Assembly (NCBI RefSeq): GCF_004771275.1
Contig: NZ_RQEV01000012.1
Location: 186,001-250,000 of the forward strand
DNA: 64,000 nucleotides
Source: Leptospira fluminis
GTDB taxonomy: Bacteria > Spirochaetota > Leptospiria > Leptospirales > Leptospiraceae
Reading direction: 5' to 3'
Positions 1 to 8,389 of the stretch are shown piece after piece (position 1 is the stretch's first letter; each line of letters begins with the position of its first letter). The translations under genes and the position numbers were made by a program. The notes beneath the pieces are model-generated. The model was not told the DNA's origin and searched no databases. It saw only the letters and a list, made by a program, of their open reading frames with translations.

Positions 1-1
1 T

Positions 2-379
2 TTGGACCCTGTTTCTCAGGCTGAGTATGAGGAGATGCTTGCGGAGTTCGACGTAGGTTTGTTTACGTTAAACCCGTTGCACAAGACCCATAATTTTCCC
101 GGAAAAATTCTGGGTTATATGGCGCAGGAGAAACCGATTCTCGGCTCAATCAACAAAGGAAACGATTTGGAAGGGATTGTCCACGATGCGAATGCAGGTT
201 TGATATCCCTATCCGGGGACGACGACAAATTCTACGAGAATGCGCGATCGCTTTTGGATAGACGATATAGAATGGAACTGGGGAAAAAAGGTAGAGAGTT
301 ATTGGATTCCACCTTTTCCACCGGGTCTGCGGCCGACAAGATCTTGAACTCCCTGAACGGAGCTACCGCTCTTATTTGA
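2..379 (+). CDS. WbuB-like glycosyltransferase, C-terminal part (5' end outside window)
   Basis: This is the last 125 or so residues of a GT-B fold glycosyltransferase of the GT4/WbuB type, which transfers a sugar from a nucleotide donor to a lipid-linked glycan. The visible part matches the C-terminal donor-binding half: an FDVGL strand, the HNFPGKILGYMA helix that holds the donor diphosphate in this family, then a Gly-rich stretch and a closing helix. The TTG at position 2 is almost certainly internal, because the catalytic N-terminal domain is missing and the reading frame is open to the window edge. It lies 19 bp before the sugar transferase gene, so the two are probably co-transcribed. 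The family call is firm; the sugar specificity is unknown. Confidence 0.75.
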   Translation: MDPVSQAEYEEMLAEFDVGLFTLNPLHKTHNFPGKILGYMAQEKPILGSINKGNDLEGIVHDANAGLISLSGDDDKFYENARSLLDRRYRMELGKKGRELLDSTFSTGSAADKILNSLNGATALI

Positions 380-398
380 AATTGGAAATAAATTCCTT

Positions 399-1664
399 AT
401 GTATACAAGGCGTCACTCTAGACTTCACGAACAAATTCTTCTAAGTACTCCCTTCCAATTGATCTCGGGAACCATATTGATCATCGCTAGTACGGTGGTT
501 CCCCGCTGGGGTTTCGATTTTTGGAAGCGCATCGATTCGAATAGCTTGAATACCTTGCTCGGAGTGTTGTTCGCTTTTTGCCTTGTTACGAGTCTGCTTC
601 GAAAATTGCTCCGATATCCTGGTGCCCAATCTGCGGCCTATGTATTACCGACGACTACGATCGTTTTCGGATTTTTAATTTCTGTCTATCTGCTGAACCG
701 GATCGAATACAGCGTTCAAGGTTTGATTTTGGGAGCGACGGTCACCTTGTTTTGGTGCTATGTCGGTTATTTTTTGGGACATCGTTACAGAAAACAAAGG
801 TTTGCCATTATACCTTTCGGAGAGGCCCTCGAGTTGACAGAGAGTCACGGTACCGAATTGGTTTTCCTAAAAATTCCGGATTTGGGTAAGGAGAGATACG
901 ACGGAGTGGTGGCGGACCTTCGATCCGAAAATCTTACTCCCGAATGGGAGAAATTTTTGGCTAAGTGTACTCTATCCCGAATTCCCGTCTATCATACGAA
1001 ACAAATTATGGAATCGTTGAGCGGGCGCGTAAAAATCAATCATTTGTCGGAAAACGAATTAGGTACTCTCTTGCCTTCGATTTTTTACGAAAGATTGAAA
1101 CGATTGATCGATTTCTCGGCCGCTTTCGTTTTGATTCCTTTGTTTTTACCCGTAATGATTATCGTCTCGATCTGTATCCGATTGGAGACCGCGGGGTCTC
1201 CAATTTTTAGTCAAAGAAGAATGGGATTTCGAGGAAAGCCTTTTACTGTTTACAAATTCAGAACCATGTTTATGGAAAGTAGAGGGAAAGGATTTACGGA
1301 AGGAGCAAACGATCCGAGGATCACGAAAGTCGGAAAAATCCTGAGAAGGTATAGGATAGACGAGATTCCCCAGCTATTCAACGTTTTAATCGGCAATATG
1401 AGTTTCATCGGTCCTAGACCGGAATCGATGGATCTGTCCGAATGGTACGAGAGAGACGTTCCTTTTTTCGCGTATAGACACGTAGTTCGTCCCGGCATTT
1501 CAGGATGGGCGCAGGTGGAACAGGGGTATGCCGCAGAAGTGGACGGCATGAAGGTGAAATTGGAATACGATTTCTTCTATATCAAAAGGTTTTCACTTTG
1601 GTTGGATATTTTAATTTTTTTTAAAACACTTAAGACCATTTTTTCGGGTTTCGGATCCCGCTGA
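399..1664 (+). CDS. Polyprenyl-phosphate sugar-1-phosphate transferase (WcaJ/PglC type)
   Basis: A 421-residue inner-membrane enzyme that would load the first sugar phosphate onto undecaprenyl phosphate and so start a repeat unit. The first 130 or so residues hold four hydrophobic segments. A soluble linker follows, and residues about 230-415 form a bacterial sugar transferase domain. That domain shows its re-entrant helix, the QRRMG and KFRTM motifs, the DEIPQLFNVL segment, the FIGPRPE motif and the PGISGWAQV motif, all in the expected order. This is the long, multi-helix form of the family. It sits directly before the polymerase and flippase genes, which fits an initiating role in a Wzx/Wzy pathway. 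The sugar it transfers cannot be read from the sequence. Confidence 0.9.
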   Translation: MYTRRHSRLHEQILLSTPFQLISGTILIIASTVVPRWGFDFWKRIDSNSLNTLLGVLFAFCLVTSLLRKLLRYPGAQSAAYVLPTTTIVFGFLISVYLLNRIEYSVQGLILGATVTLFWCYVGYFLGHRYRKQRFAIIPFGEALELTESHGTELVFLKIPDLGKERYDGVVADLRSENLTPEWEKFLAKCTLSRIPVYHTKQIMESLSGRVKINHLSENELGTLLPSIFYERLKRLIDFSAAFVLIPLFLPVMIIVSICIRLETAGSPIFSQRRMGFRGKPFTVYKFRTMFMESRGKGFTEGANDPRITKVGKILRRYRIDEIPQLFNVLIGNMSFIGPRPESMDLSEWYERDVPFFAYRHVVRPGISGWAQVEQGYAAEVDGMKVKLEYDFFYIKRFSLWLDILIFFKTLKTIFSGFGSR

Positions 1665-1720
1665 TCCCGATCGTCTTCGTTCCCCTAAAATATTCCCTTT
1701 AAAAGGAAGAATAGTAAAAC

Positions 1721-3040
1721 ATGTCGGAAATCGTTTTCGCTGCAGGAATAATAAACCTATCCGTTTCGTTTTGGCTTCTTAGAAAAGCCGGACTAACCGT
1801 TATTTTCGTTCAGATTTGGTGGTTTTTCTGGCTTTTTCTCTCTACGTTTTCGCTGACCGGTCTCTTTTCTCCGTCCAAAGACGCTATTTGGTTGTACATC
1901 CTAATGCTGACTTCCGTCACTGCGGGCATCCTCATCCATAACCTGGCATTTCGGTACTTCGATAAGTCCGGTTTCGTCTCGTTTCAGGAATCCACCGAGG
2001 AGCTGGATCGGTCTAGGGAGAAGGCGCTGGAAAAAATAATCGTTTATTTCCTATTCCCGATAGTCTTGTTTTTCTTTTTCAAGGCGATCTATTTGATGTC
2101 GACTTCCGTCGCGCCGGTCGATTATAGGGCGGACGTGTTCGGACTGAGAACGGGTAAGTCCGTTCTTTTTGAGAGTCCGAAAGTAGGAATTCTATATTCC
2201 ATATTCGTAAGTCCGCTACTCTTAGCGAGCCTGTTCATAGGGGCCGGCGTCTACTTGACAAAGGGACGTCTGAAAGTTTTCGCAATGGCTTGTCTTTTGA
2301 TCGGTCTGGATGCGTTTATGATGCTAGGAAGATTCGGGTTTCATTATATTATAATGTTATCCTTCTTTTTGATCCTTGGGGGCGCTGCAATCGATTGGAA
2401 AAAAGGACTTTCCGTTTTCTCATGGAGAGTTCTTTCTATCGGAATCTCGGTTATTTTGGTGATCTTGCTGATAGGGTATTTGCGAGAAAACCGGCTCGGT
2501 TTGGCTTTTGATAGATTTTTTAAGCTGTTTCTATTAGATTATCACACCATGTCTTTTTCTATCTTCGATAAGGAATTGCACGATCCGAACTCGATCCTAC
2601 ATCATTGGACTTACGGACGATCTTCCTTGGCGGGTTTGGAAAAAGTATTCATATACTTCGGACGATTTATCGGAATTCCGGTCGATCCGCAAGCAGACGT
2701 GATCGGCGCTTACCTGCATGAATATAAAACGGTAGGGATGGGAGCGAACGGACGTTTTATCAGTTATAACGCTTTCGGTTCCGTGATGTTCGGTCTGTAT
2801 CGCGACGGAGGCCCCATCGCGATTTCCATCTTTTCGATTCTTTATGGATTCGTGAGCGCCATGGCTTCCAGATCTCTAGAAAAGCAAAGTCTCTTCGGAA
2901 GTTCGATTTTAGCCTCTTTATTTTTTATCGGAATCTACGGACTGTTTCAACCGGTCTTGAGCGGGCCGATTCTTTTGGCAGTGGTCGCGATTCTGATCTT
3001 ATTCAAGAGAAATTTCTCCTCTCCAAAAAAGGAAATCTGA
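1721..3040 (+). CDS. Wzy-like oligosaccharide repeat-unit polymerase
   Basis: A 439-residue protein made almost entirely of hydrophobic helices, about eleven by eye, with one larger polar loop near residues 270-350. Loops of this kind hold the catalytic surface in Wzy-type O-antigen polymerases, which join lipid-linked repeat units in the periplasm. There is no strong sequence signature; the call rests on topology, length, and position between an initiating sugar transferase and a flippase. The ATG follows an AAGGAAG ribosome-binding site. An alternative is another membrane protein of polysaccharide assembly, such as an O-antigen ligase. Confidence 0.65.
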   Translation: MSEIVFAAGIINLSVSFWLLRKAGLTVIFVQIWWFFWLFLSTFSLTGLFSPSKDAIWLYILMLTSVTAGILIHNLAFRYFDKSGFVSFQESTEELDRSREKALEKIIVYFLFPIVLFFFFKAIYLMSTSVAPVDYRADVFGLRTGKSVLFESPKVGILYSIFVSPLLLASLFIGAGVYLTKGRLKVFAMACLLIGLDAFMMLGRFGFHYIIMLSFFLILGGAAIDWKKGLSVFSWRVLSIGISVILVILLIGYLRENRLGLAFDRFFKLFLLDYHTMSFSIFDKELHDPNSILHHWTYGRSSLAGLEKVFIYFGRFIGIPVDPQADVIGAYLHEYKTVGMGANGRFISYNAFGSVMFGLYRDGGPIAISIFSILYGFVSAMASRSLEKQSLFGSSILASLFFIGIYGLFQPVLSGPILLAVVAILILFKRNFSSPKKEI

Positions 3041-3081
3041 TCGGATAGCGGTCCGCCGTACAATCCGATCGCTTTGACCCA

Positions 3082-4413
3082 ATGCTGAAAATCCTAAGAA
3101 GACTCACCGAAAGTCCTTCTTCTTTGAGTCGTATTGTTACGAACTCCGGTTGGCTTTTTTTGGATCGCGCGATTCGAATGGGCTTGGGCGTGGTTCTCGG
3201 GATCTGGATCGCAAGATACCTCGGGCCCGAGAGATACGGATCCTTGAACTTTGTTCTCGCCTTGGTGGCGCTCGTCGGATCTATCGGTAGTTTGGGAATG
3301 GACTCCATTATCGTTCGGGATTTGCTGGCATCGGAAGCGGATCGTGAGGAGATCCTCGGATCCTCCTTCGGGCTTCAGCTTATCGCAGGATTTGTCAGCT
3401 ATGCAACGGCAATCATACTGATTGCTTTTCTTAGGCCGCATTCCACGGAAATGATGTTGATGACCTGGATTTTAGGTTTCTCTTTGGCGATCCGTGCCTG
3501 GTCCGTGGTGAAATACTGGTTCGAATCTCAGATATATTCCAAACATATCGTTATTTTAGAAAATTCAATATTTCTAATATTTGCAATAGTAAAGATTTTA
3601 ACGATGATTTTCGACCTGGGAATGGTCGTTCTGGTATGGACTATGTTTCTGGAGAACATAGCGACTACGGTAGGTTATTTCTTCCTATATAAGGCGAATC
3701 ACGGGAGGCTCTCCATCTGGAGCGGGCGATGGTATCGGATACGTTCTATTCTAAAGGATTGTTGGCCGCTTTTTTTGTCTAATATGGCGGTTCTCCTTTA
3801 TATGAGAACGGACCAACTGATGATCGGTCAGATGATTGACGACAAGGCTGTCGGGATCTATTCGTCTGCAGTAAAAATCAGCGAAGTCTGGTATTTTATT
3901 CCCATGATTCTGGTTTCTTCCGTTTATCCGTCCATCATCCGTTCCAGAGAGACCGATCAGGAGGAATATAAGGATAAGCTTAAGTTTCTGCATACGATTC
4001 TGTTGTATATTTCCTTATCGATCGCCGTGCTTTTGAGTTTCGTATCGAACCATTTGATGGAATTCGTTTACGGAGGATCTTTCGCGGCCGCGGGGCCGAT
4101 TTTATCCGTCCATATTTGGTCCGGAGTTTTTGTATTTTGGGGAATCGCGAGCAGTCGTTGGTTTGTCCTGGAGAATCTGCAACGCTTTCAGCTTTATCAA
4201 ACCGCCACGGGTTGCGCGGCAAATTTGGCGTTGAATTATTTTTTGATACCGAGAGCGGGGATTATGGGAGCCGCGGTGTCCACCTTGATTTCTCAGGGTA
4301 TCGCGAGTACGTTTCTGAATCTCTTGCATAAGGATTCAAGATTCGCCTTTAGGATGCAGATGGAGTCCTTCCTATTCTGGAGGAATCGGACTTGGAGAGC
4401 CCTTTTAAGATGA
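3082..4413 (+). CDS. Wzx-like polysaccharide flippase (MOP superfamily)
   Basis: A 443-residue membrane protein with about twelve hydrophobic helices and the N-terminal pattern of the polysaccharide transporter family: an SGWLFLDRAIR-like amphipathic start, then ARYLGPERYG and the GSLGMDSIIVRDL segment. Proteins of this family flip undecaprenyl-linked repeat units to the periplasmic side of the inner membrane. It follows the polymerase by 41 bp and overlaps the next glycosyltransferase by four bases (ATGA), so translation of the two is probably coupled. MurJ, from the same superfamily, is encoded separately near 55 kb, which makes a peptidoglycan role here unlikely. Confidence 0.85.
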   Translation: MLKILRRLTESPSSLSRIVTNSGWLFLDRAIRMGLGVVLGIWIARYLGPERYGSLNFVLALVALVGSIGSLGMDSIIVRDLLASEADREEILGSSFGLQLIAGFVSYATAIILIAFLRPHSTEMMLMTWILGFSLAIRAWSVVKYWFESQIYSKHIVILENSIFLIFAIVKILTMIFDLGMVVLVWTMFLENIATTVGYFFLYKANHGRLSIWSGRWYRIRSILKDCWPLFLSNMAVLLYMRTDQLMIGQMIDDKAVGIYSSAVKISEVWYFIPMILVSSVYPSIIRSRETDQEEYKDKLKFLHTILLYISLSIAVLLSFVSNHLMEFVYGGSFAAAGPILSVHIWSGVFVFWGIASSRWFVLENLQRFQLYQTATGCAANLALNYFLIPRAGIMGAAVSTLISQGIASTFLNLLHKDSRFAFRMQMESFLFWRNRTWRALLR

Positions 4414-5321
4414 ATAAGGCCGCGGTTTTATTACTTATTTTTAATAGACCTGATACTACGGAAAGGGCCGTGCGTTCGCTCGCCTCATATCGGCCGGATC
4501 GGATCTATATCGCCGCCGACGGCCCCCGCGCAGGAAGGAACGAATCCGCGTTATGTGAATCAACGCGGGCGGTTGCGGAACGGGAAATTACGTGGGAATG
4601 CCGGATCGAAAAGTTATATAGGGCGGAAAATCTAGGGTGCAAGGCCGCAGTGTCGGAGGCAATAGATTGGTTTTTCGGAAACGAATCAGAAGGAATTATT
4701 TTAGAGGATGACTGTCTTCCCTCCGAGGATTTTTTCCGTTTCTGCGAAACCGCCTTAGAGAGATTTCGGAACGAGTCCAAGGTCATGCACGTTTCAGGTA
4801 CGAACTTCGTTCCTTCCGAAATATTGTCCGATGCGGACGCTTACTTTACCCGCTATCCTCACGTTTGGGGCTGGGCGACTTGGAGGCGGGCTTGGAGGGA
4901 ATATTTAAGAGAAGATAAAATTTGGAACAAGGAGGGAATATCCGCCTGGAAAGGAAGTTCGGCAAGAGTCCGCGAATTTTGGAATGAGATTTTCGAACGT
5001 ACTTATTCCGGAAGGATCGACACCTGGGATTTCCAATGGGTCTACACTCTGAACCAAAGGGGCGGCTTGGCGATCAATTCCTCGCGAAATCTGGTGCAAA
5101 ACGTAGGTTTCGGAGAAGACGCCACTCATACGAAATCGCGTGACGACCAGAGAGCCGAAATGAGAACGGAAAAGTTGGCCGATAGTTTCCGTTTTCCTAA
5201 CGAACTGAAAATGCACAAGGGCGCGGTGGGCTGGTTGGAGAAACACCATTATAGTCGGAACGGGCTGCCGAGCAGGATTTTTTCCTTTTTGAAGAGAAGG
5301 ATTCTTTCCGTCGGAAAATGA
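4410..5321 (+). CDS. Glycosyltransferase, nucleotide-diphospho-sugar transferase fold (HlpA-like)
   Basis: A GT-A fold enzyme of about 303 residues. The N-terminus shows a short strand ending FNRPDT, then YIAADGPR. The acidic donor-binding motif is LEDDCLPS, followed by an FFRFCE helix and later the HVWGWATWRRAW segment. This combination is typical of proteins often annotated as hemolytic protein HlpA-like, which are in fact sugar transferases. I place the start at the ATG that overlaps the flippase stop codon (ATGA at 4410) rather than the upstream in-frame codon at 4392, because it removes an 18-base overlap and leaves a normal GT-A beginning. Donor and acceptor are unknown. Confidence 0.8.
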   Translation: MNKAAVLLLIFNRPDTTERAVRSLASYRPDRIYIAADGPRAGRNESALCESTRAVAEREITWECRIEKLYRAENLGCKAAVSEAIDWFFGNESEGIILEDDCLPSEDFFRFCETALERFRNESKVMHVSGTNFVPSEILSDADAYFTRYPHVWGWATWRRAWREYLREDKIWNKEGISAWKGSSARVREFWNEIFERTYSGRIDTWDFQWVYTLNQRGGLAINSSRNLVQNVGFGEDATHTKSRDDQRAEMRTEKLADSFRFPNELKMHKGAVGWLEKHHYSRNGLPSRIFSFLKRRILSVGK

Positions 5322-5371
5322 CTTCCGGAATTAGTTTCCATTCGCATTTTAATAATATAAAAAAGTAATTT

Positions 5372-6163
5372 ATGAATTGTAGGATATGTTCGGGAGATTG
5401 CTCCTTTGTTTTTCGCGAAAAAATTCTAGGTCGACACGAGGTTTCCTATTATTTGTGTCCGTCTTGCGGAGCTTTTCAGACGGAAGAACCTTATTGGCTT
5501 AAAGAAGCTTACGATTCCGCGATTATCGACGCCGATACCGGGATCATGGCACGGAACGTTTTTTTTTCCGAAATGCTATCCTGCGTGCTTTTTGGTACGT
5601 TCGGTTCTTCCGGTGCCTATTTGGATCTCGCGGGCGGTTATGGAATTATGACTCGACTAATGAGGGATAGGGGTTTCGAATATTTTTGGTCCGATCCGTA
5701 TTGTCAAAATATCCTCTCGAAAGGTTTCGAAAAGGAAACCTTTGGACGCGCGCATTTCGATGCGGTCTCCGCCTTCGAAGTTTTGGAACATACCATCCGT
5801 CCCCTCGAGTTCGTGAAGGAGAGTCTTGCGGATTCCGGCGCGAAAATCCTTTTCTTTACGACCGAATTGTTTCAGGAGCCGGTTCCTTCCCCGAGAGCAT
5901 GGTACTATTATGCGTTCGAAGGAGGACAGCATATAACGTTCTTTCAGAAGAGGACATTGGAAAGAATGGCCGACTCTCTGGGGTTGCGATTTTATACGAA
6001 CGGAGTTCTCCATGCGTTCTCATACGTCAAAATTTCCGAAACGCTATTGAGACTTTCCCGAACAAGGTTGCGTCATCTATACCTGCGGTTTATCTCCGGT
6101 AAACTAGATTCGAAGATCATGAAAGATCACGAATTTTTAATATCGAAGTCGGGAAACCGGTAA
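5372..6163 (+). CDS. SAM-dependent methyltransferase with N-terminal zinc-binding motif
   Basis: A 263-residue class I methyltransferase. The N-terminus carries CRIC and CPSC pairs about 30 residues apart, likely a zinc site. The SAM-binding core begins at LDLAGGYG near residue 90, and the EVLEH motif, common in Methyltransf_23-type enzymes, lies near residue 135. Proteins of this build are frequent in O-antigen loci, where they methylate a sugar of the repeat unit. Here a flippase-linked glycosyltransferase precedes it and a GT4 enzyme starts four bases after its stop codon. The substrate is not known. Confidence 0.8.
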   Translation: MNCRICSGDCSFVFREKILGRHEVSYYLCPSCGAFQTEEPYWLKEAYDSAIIDADTGIMARNVFFSEMLSCVLFGTFGSSGAYLDLAGGYGIMTRLMRDRGFEYFWSDPYCQNILSKGFEKETFGRAHFDAVSAFEVLEHTIRPLEFVKESLADSGAKILFFTTELFQEPVPSPRAWYYYAFEGGQHITFFQKRTLERMADSLGLRFYTNGVLHAFSYVKISETLLRLSRTRLRHLYLRFISGKLDSKIMKDHEFLISKSGNR

Positions 6164-6166
6164 GAT

Positions 6167-7282
6167 ATGAAAGTCCTATACGATCATCAGATTTTTTCCA
6201 TACAAACTCACGGTGGAATTTCCAGATATTATTCTGAGTTGATCAAATGTTTCAGGGAAGATCCCGCCCTCGGTGTGGAGGCGAAACTTAGTCTGCGTGT
6301 CAGTGCGAACGAATACATCCGCTCGGTCTGGAATCCTAGGTTCGAAGATCGGTTTTTCCCACATCGACACCATTTTCCCGGAAAGAGAAAACTGACTCGG
6401 ATCGCAAATCTACCGAATACTCTGACCGAATTACTCTTAAGCCGTTTCGACATTTTTCATCCGACCTATTATTTCCCCTATTTCCTACCTTTTCTCGGGA
6501 AGAAGCCTTTCGTTTTGACCGTCTATGATTTGATACACGAAAAATTTCCGCAGGACTTTGTAGGAGACCGAACGTCCGAATATAAACCGGCCCTTATCCA
6601 AAAGGCAGATCAAATTATTACGATTTCTGAATGTACTAGGAGAGATCTGCTGGAGATCTACGACGTGCCCGGCGAGAAAGTTAAGACCGTTCATTTGGCG
6701 ATCGACCCTAAGATCGTAAGTCCGAATATGTCCGACGTCGAGCTCCCTTCTGGAAATTTCATATTATTCGTCGGAGGGAGAGGCACTTATAAGAATTTCA
6801 AATTTCTGCTGAAATGGTTACCCGATTTCTTCCGCTCCCGTCCGGACGCATTTTTGGTCTGCGCAGGAGGGGGGAAATTCACTCCGGAGGAGAAGTCTTG
6901 CATTTCGGATGTCGGCCTTTCCGAAAAAGTTCTCCAAAAGTCGGTGACGGACGAGCAATTAGCGTACCTTTATTCCAAAGCGAGAGTCTTCGTCTTCCCG
7001 TCTCTTTACGAAGGATTCGGGCTGCCGGTTTTGGAGTCCATGGCTTACGGTTGTCTTCCCGTATTGGCCGACAGAAGTAGTCTGCCGGAAGTAGGGGCCG
7101 AGGCCGCGATTTACTTCAATCCGGAATCGAACGATTCTTTGTTAAGCGCAATGGAAAAGGCCTGGTCGGATGAAGAAATCCGAAAAAGAATATTGAGATC
7201 GGGAAAATCCAGATGGAAGGATTTTTCCCTGCACAAAACCGCCGCGGAGACTGCGGACGTGTATAGAAAGATCGGAAAGTAA
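6167..7282 (+). CDS. GT4-family glycosyltransferase
   Basis: A 371-residue GT-B glycosyltransferase that is probably cytoplasmic or membrane-associated. The N-terminal half has the GGISRYYSEL acceptor-domain motif typical of GT4 enzymes of this subgroup. The second domain has FILFVGGRGTYKN, where the donor domain begins, and near residue 285 the EGFGLPVLE motif (E-x7-E), which contacts the donor sugar and phosphate. All family landmarks are intact. It starts three bases after the methyltransferase stop and is followed five bases later by the next gene, so it sits in the middle of the polysaccharide operon. The mannosyl-like subgroup resemblance is suggestive only. Confidence 0.88.
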   Translation: MKVLYDHQIFSIQTHGGISRYYSELIKCFREDPALGVEAKLSLRVSANEYIRSVWNPRFEDRFFPHRHHFPGKRKLTRIANLPNTLTELLLSRFDIFHPTYYFPYFLPFLGKKPFVLTVYDLIHEKFPQDFVGDRTSEYKPALIQKADQIITISECTRRDLLEIYDVPGEKVKTVHLAIDPKIVSPNMSDVELPSGNFILFVGGRGTYKNFKFLLKWLPDFFRSRPDAFLVCAGGGKFTPEEKSCISDVGLSEKVLQKSVTDEQLAYLYSKARVFVFPSLYEGFGLPVLESMAYGCLPVLADRSSLPEVGAEAAIYFNPESNDSLLSAMEKAWSDEEIRKRILRSGKSRWKDFSLHKTAAETADVYRKIGK

Positions 7283-7287
7283 CGCAA

Positions 7288-8376
7288 ATGCGGAGTAACG
7301 GACTGATCAAATTCTTAACCGCTTGTCTTAGCCTTCCTGCAGCGACACTCTTTTACGTGCGATTGGTTTTTTTGAGCAGGGCATTGGGGAAAAAAATTCT
7401 TATATACGCATCTCCTTACGGCCAATTAGGAAATCGTTTGATTCTGTTTCTGCATTTTATACAGTACTGCGATAAAAAGGACGTGATTTTTCTTTTTCCG
7501 GCGTTTTCCGAATACTCAGATCATTTTGCCAGTTTCCGGGACGGCTTGGTTCCCGGTTATCCTAAACTTCCGAGTTCTTCTTTATTCGACTCCTCGAATT
7601 GGAAAAAATATTCCTTTTATATCCGGGTCTTGGCGGCCATACAATCTCGGCTGCGCTGTATCCCGGGTTTTTGTGTGAATCATCTTCCGTTTTTCGAATA
7701 TTCCGATTCCACGAATAACGAATCCGCAGTTTCGAACTATTCCGATAAAATCGAGTTTCTGGATTCGGAAAAGTTCGAGGCGAAGATCCGCGGGAAGCGA
7801 ATCATCGCGTTGTTTGGATGGAGATTTCGGATGAAAAACTTCGTAATCGACCCCGAAGCGAAACGTTCGATTCTCGAATACTTGGCTCCGAACTCGGAGA
7901 CGATTTCTAAATCCGACAGATTGCTTTTTTCTTATAGGGAAAGCTTCGATCGGATCGTCGCCGTTCATCACAGACGAAAGGATTATCGTATCTGGTTGAA
8001 CGGAAAATTCTATTTCGAATCCGAACTGATCCGTAAGAGAATGAACGAGCTGCGATCCGAATTGAATTCCCAGGGATTTCGAAAAATTCTTTTCCTGATC
8101 TTCTCCGATGAAAAGGGGGAAGACTATTCGGTTCCCGGCGCGTCCGTGCTTCTCGCCCAAGGTTCTATGGTGGAGGATCTTTATTGTATGTCGCGATGTG
8201 ATCTGATCTTAGGACCGCCTAGCACGTTTTCGGGCTGGGCCTCGTACTCCGGAGAGGTTCCTATTCTTCATCTCTATTCTGCCGAAGATCCGGTTCGATT
8301 GAATCTTTTCCGGAAAATAGAAGTCTGGAACGGAGTGGAGATCCCGTTGGTATCGGGAGAAAAATTCATCCTTTAG
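7288..8376 (+). CDS. Fucosyltransferase-like protein (GT11-type motifs)
   Basis: A 362-residue protein with a hydrophobic N-terminal stretch. It contains GQLGNRLILFLHF near residue 47, VHHRRKDY near residue 229, and a late GPPSTFSGWASYSG near residue 310. These correspond in order and spacing to the GNQLFQYA-like start, the H-x-R-R-x-D-Y donor-binding motif, and the S-x-FSWW-type motif of alpha-1,2-fucosyltransferases and related O-fucosyltransferase-fold enzymes. The match is by motif, so the protein may use another GDP-sugar. No GDP-fucose synthesis gene is visible in the window. It lies between a GT4 gene and a GlfT2-like gene, five and thirteen bases from its neighbours. Confidence 0.6.
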   Translation: MRSNGLIKFLTACLSLPAATLFYVRLVFLSRALGKKILIYASPYGQLGNRLILFLHFIQYCDKKDVIFLFPAFSEYSDHFASFRDGLVPGYPKLPSSSLFDSSNWKKYSFYIRVLAAIQSRLRCIPGFCVNHLPFFEYSDSTNNESAVSNYSDKIEFLDSEKFEAKIRGKRIIALFGWRFRMKNFVIDPEAKRSILEYLAPNSETISKSDRLLFSYRESFDRIVAVHHRRKDYRIWLNGKFYFESELIRKRMNELRSELNSQGFRKILFLIFSDEKGEDYSVPGASVLLAQGSMVEDLYCMSRCDLILGPPSTFSGWASYSGEVPILHLYSAEDPVRLNLFRKIEVWNGVEIPLVSGEKFIL

Positions 8377-8389
8377 TCGGAGACGTTCG

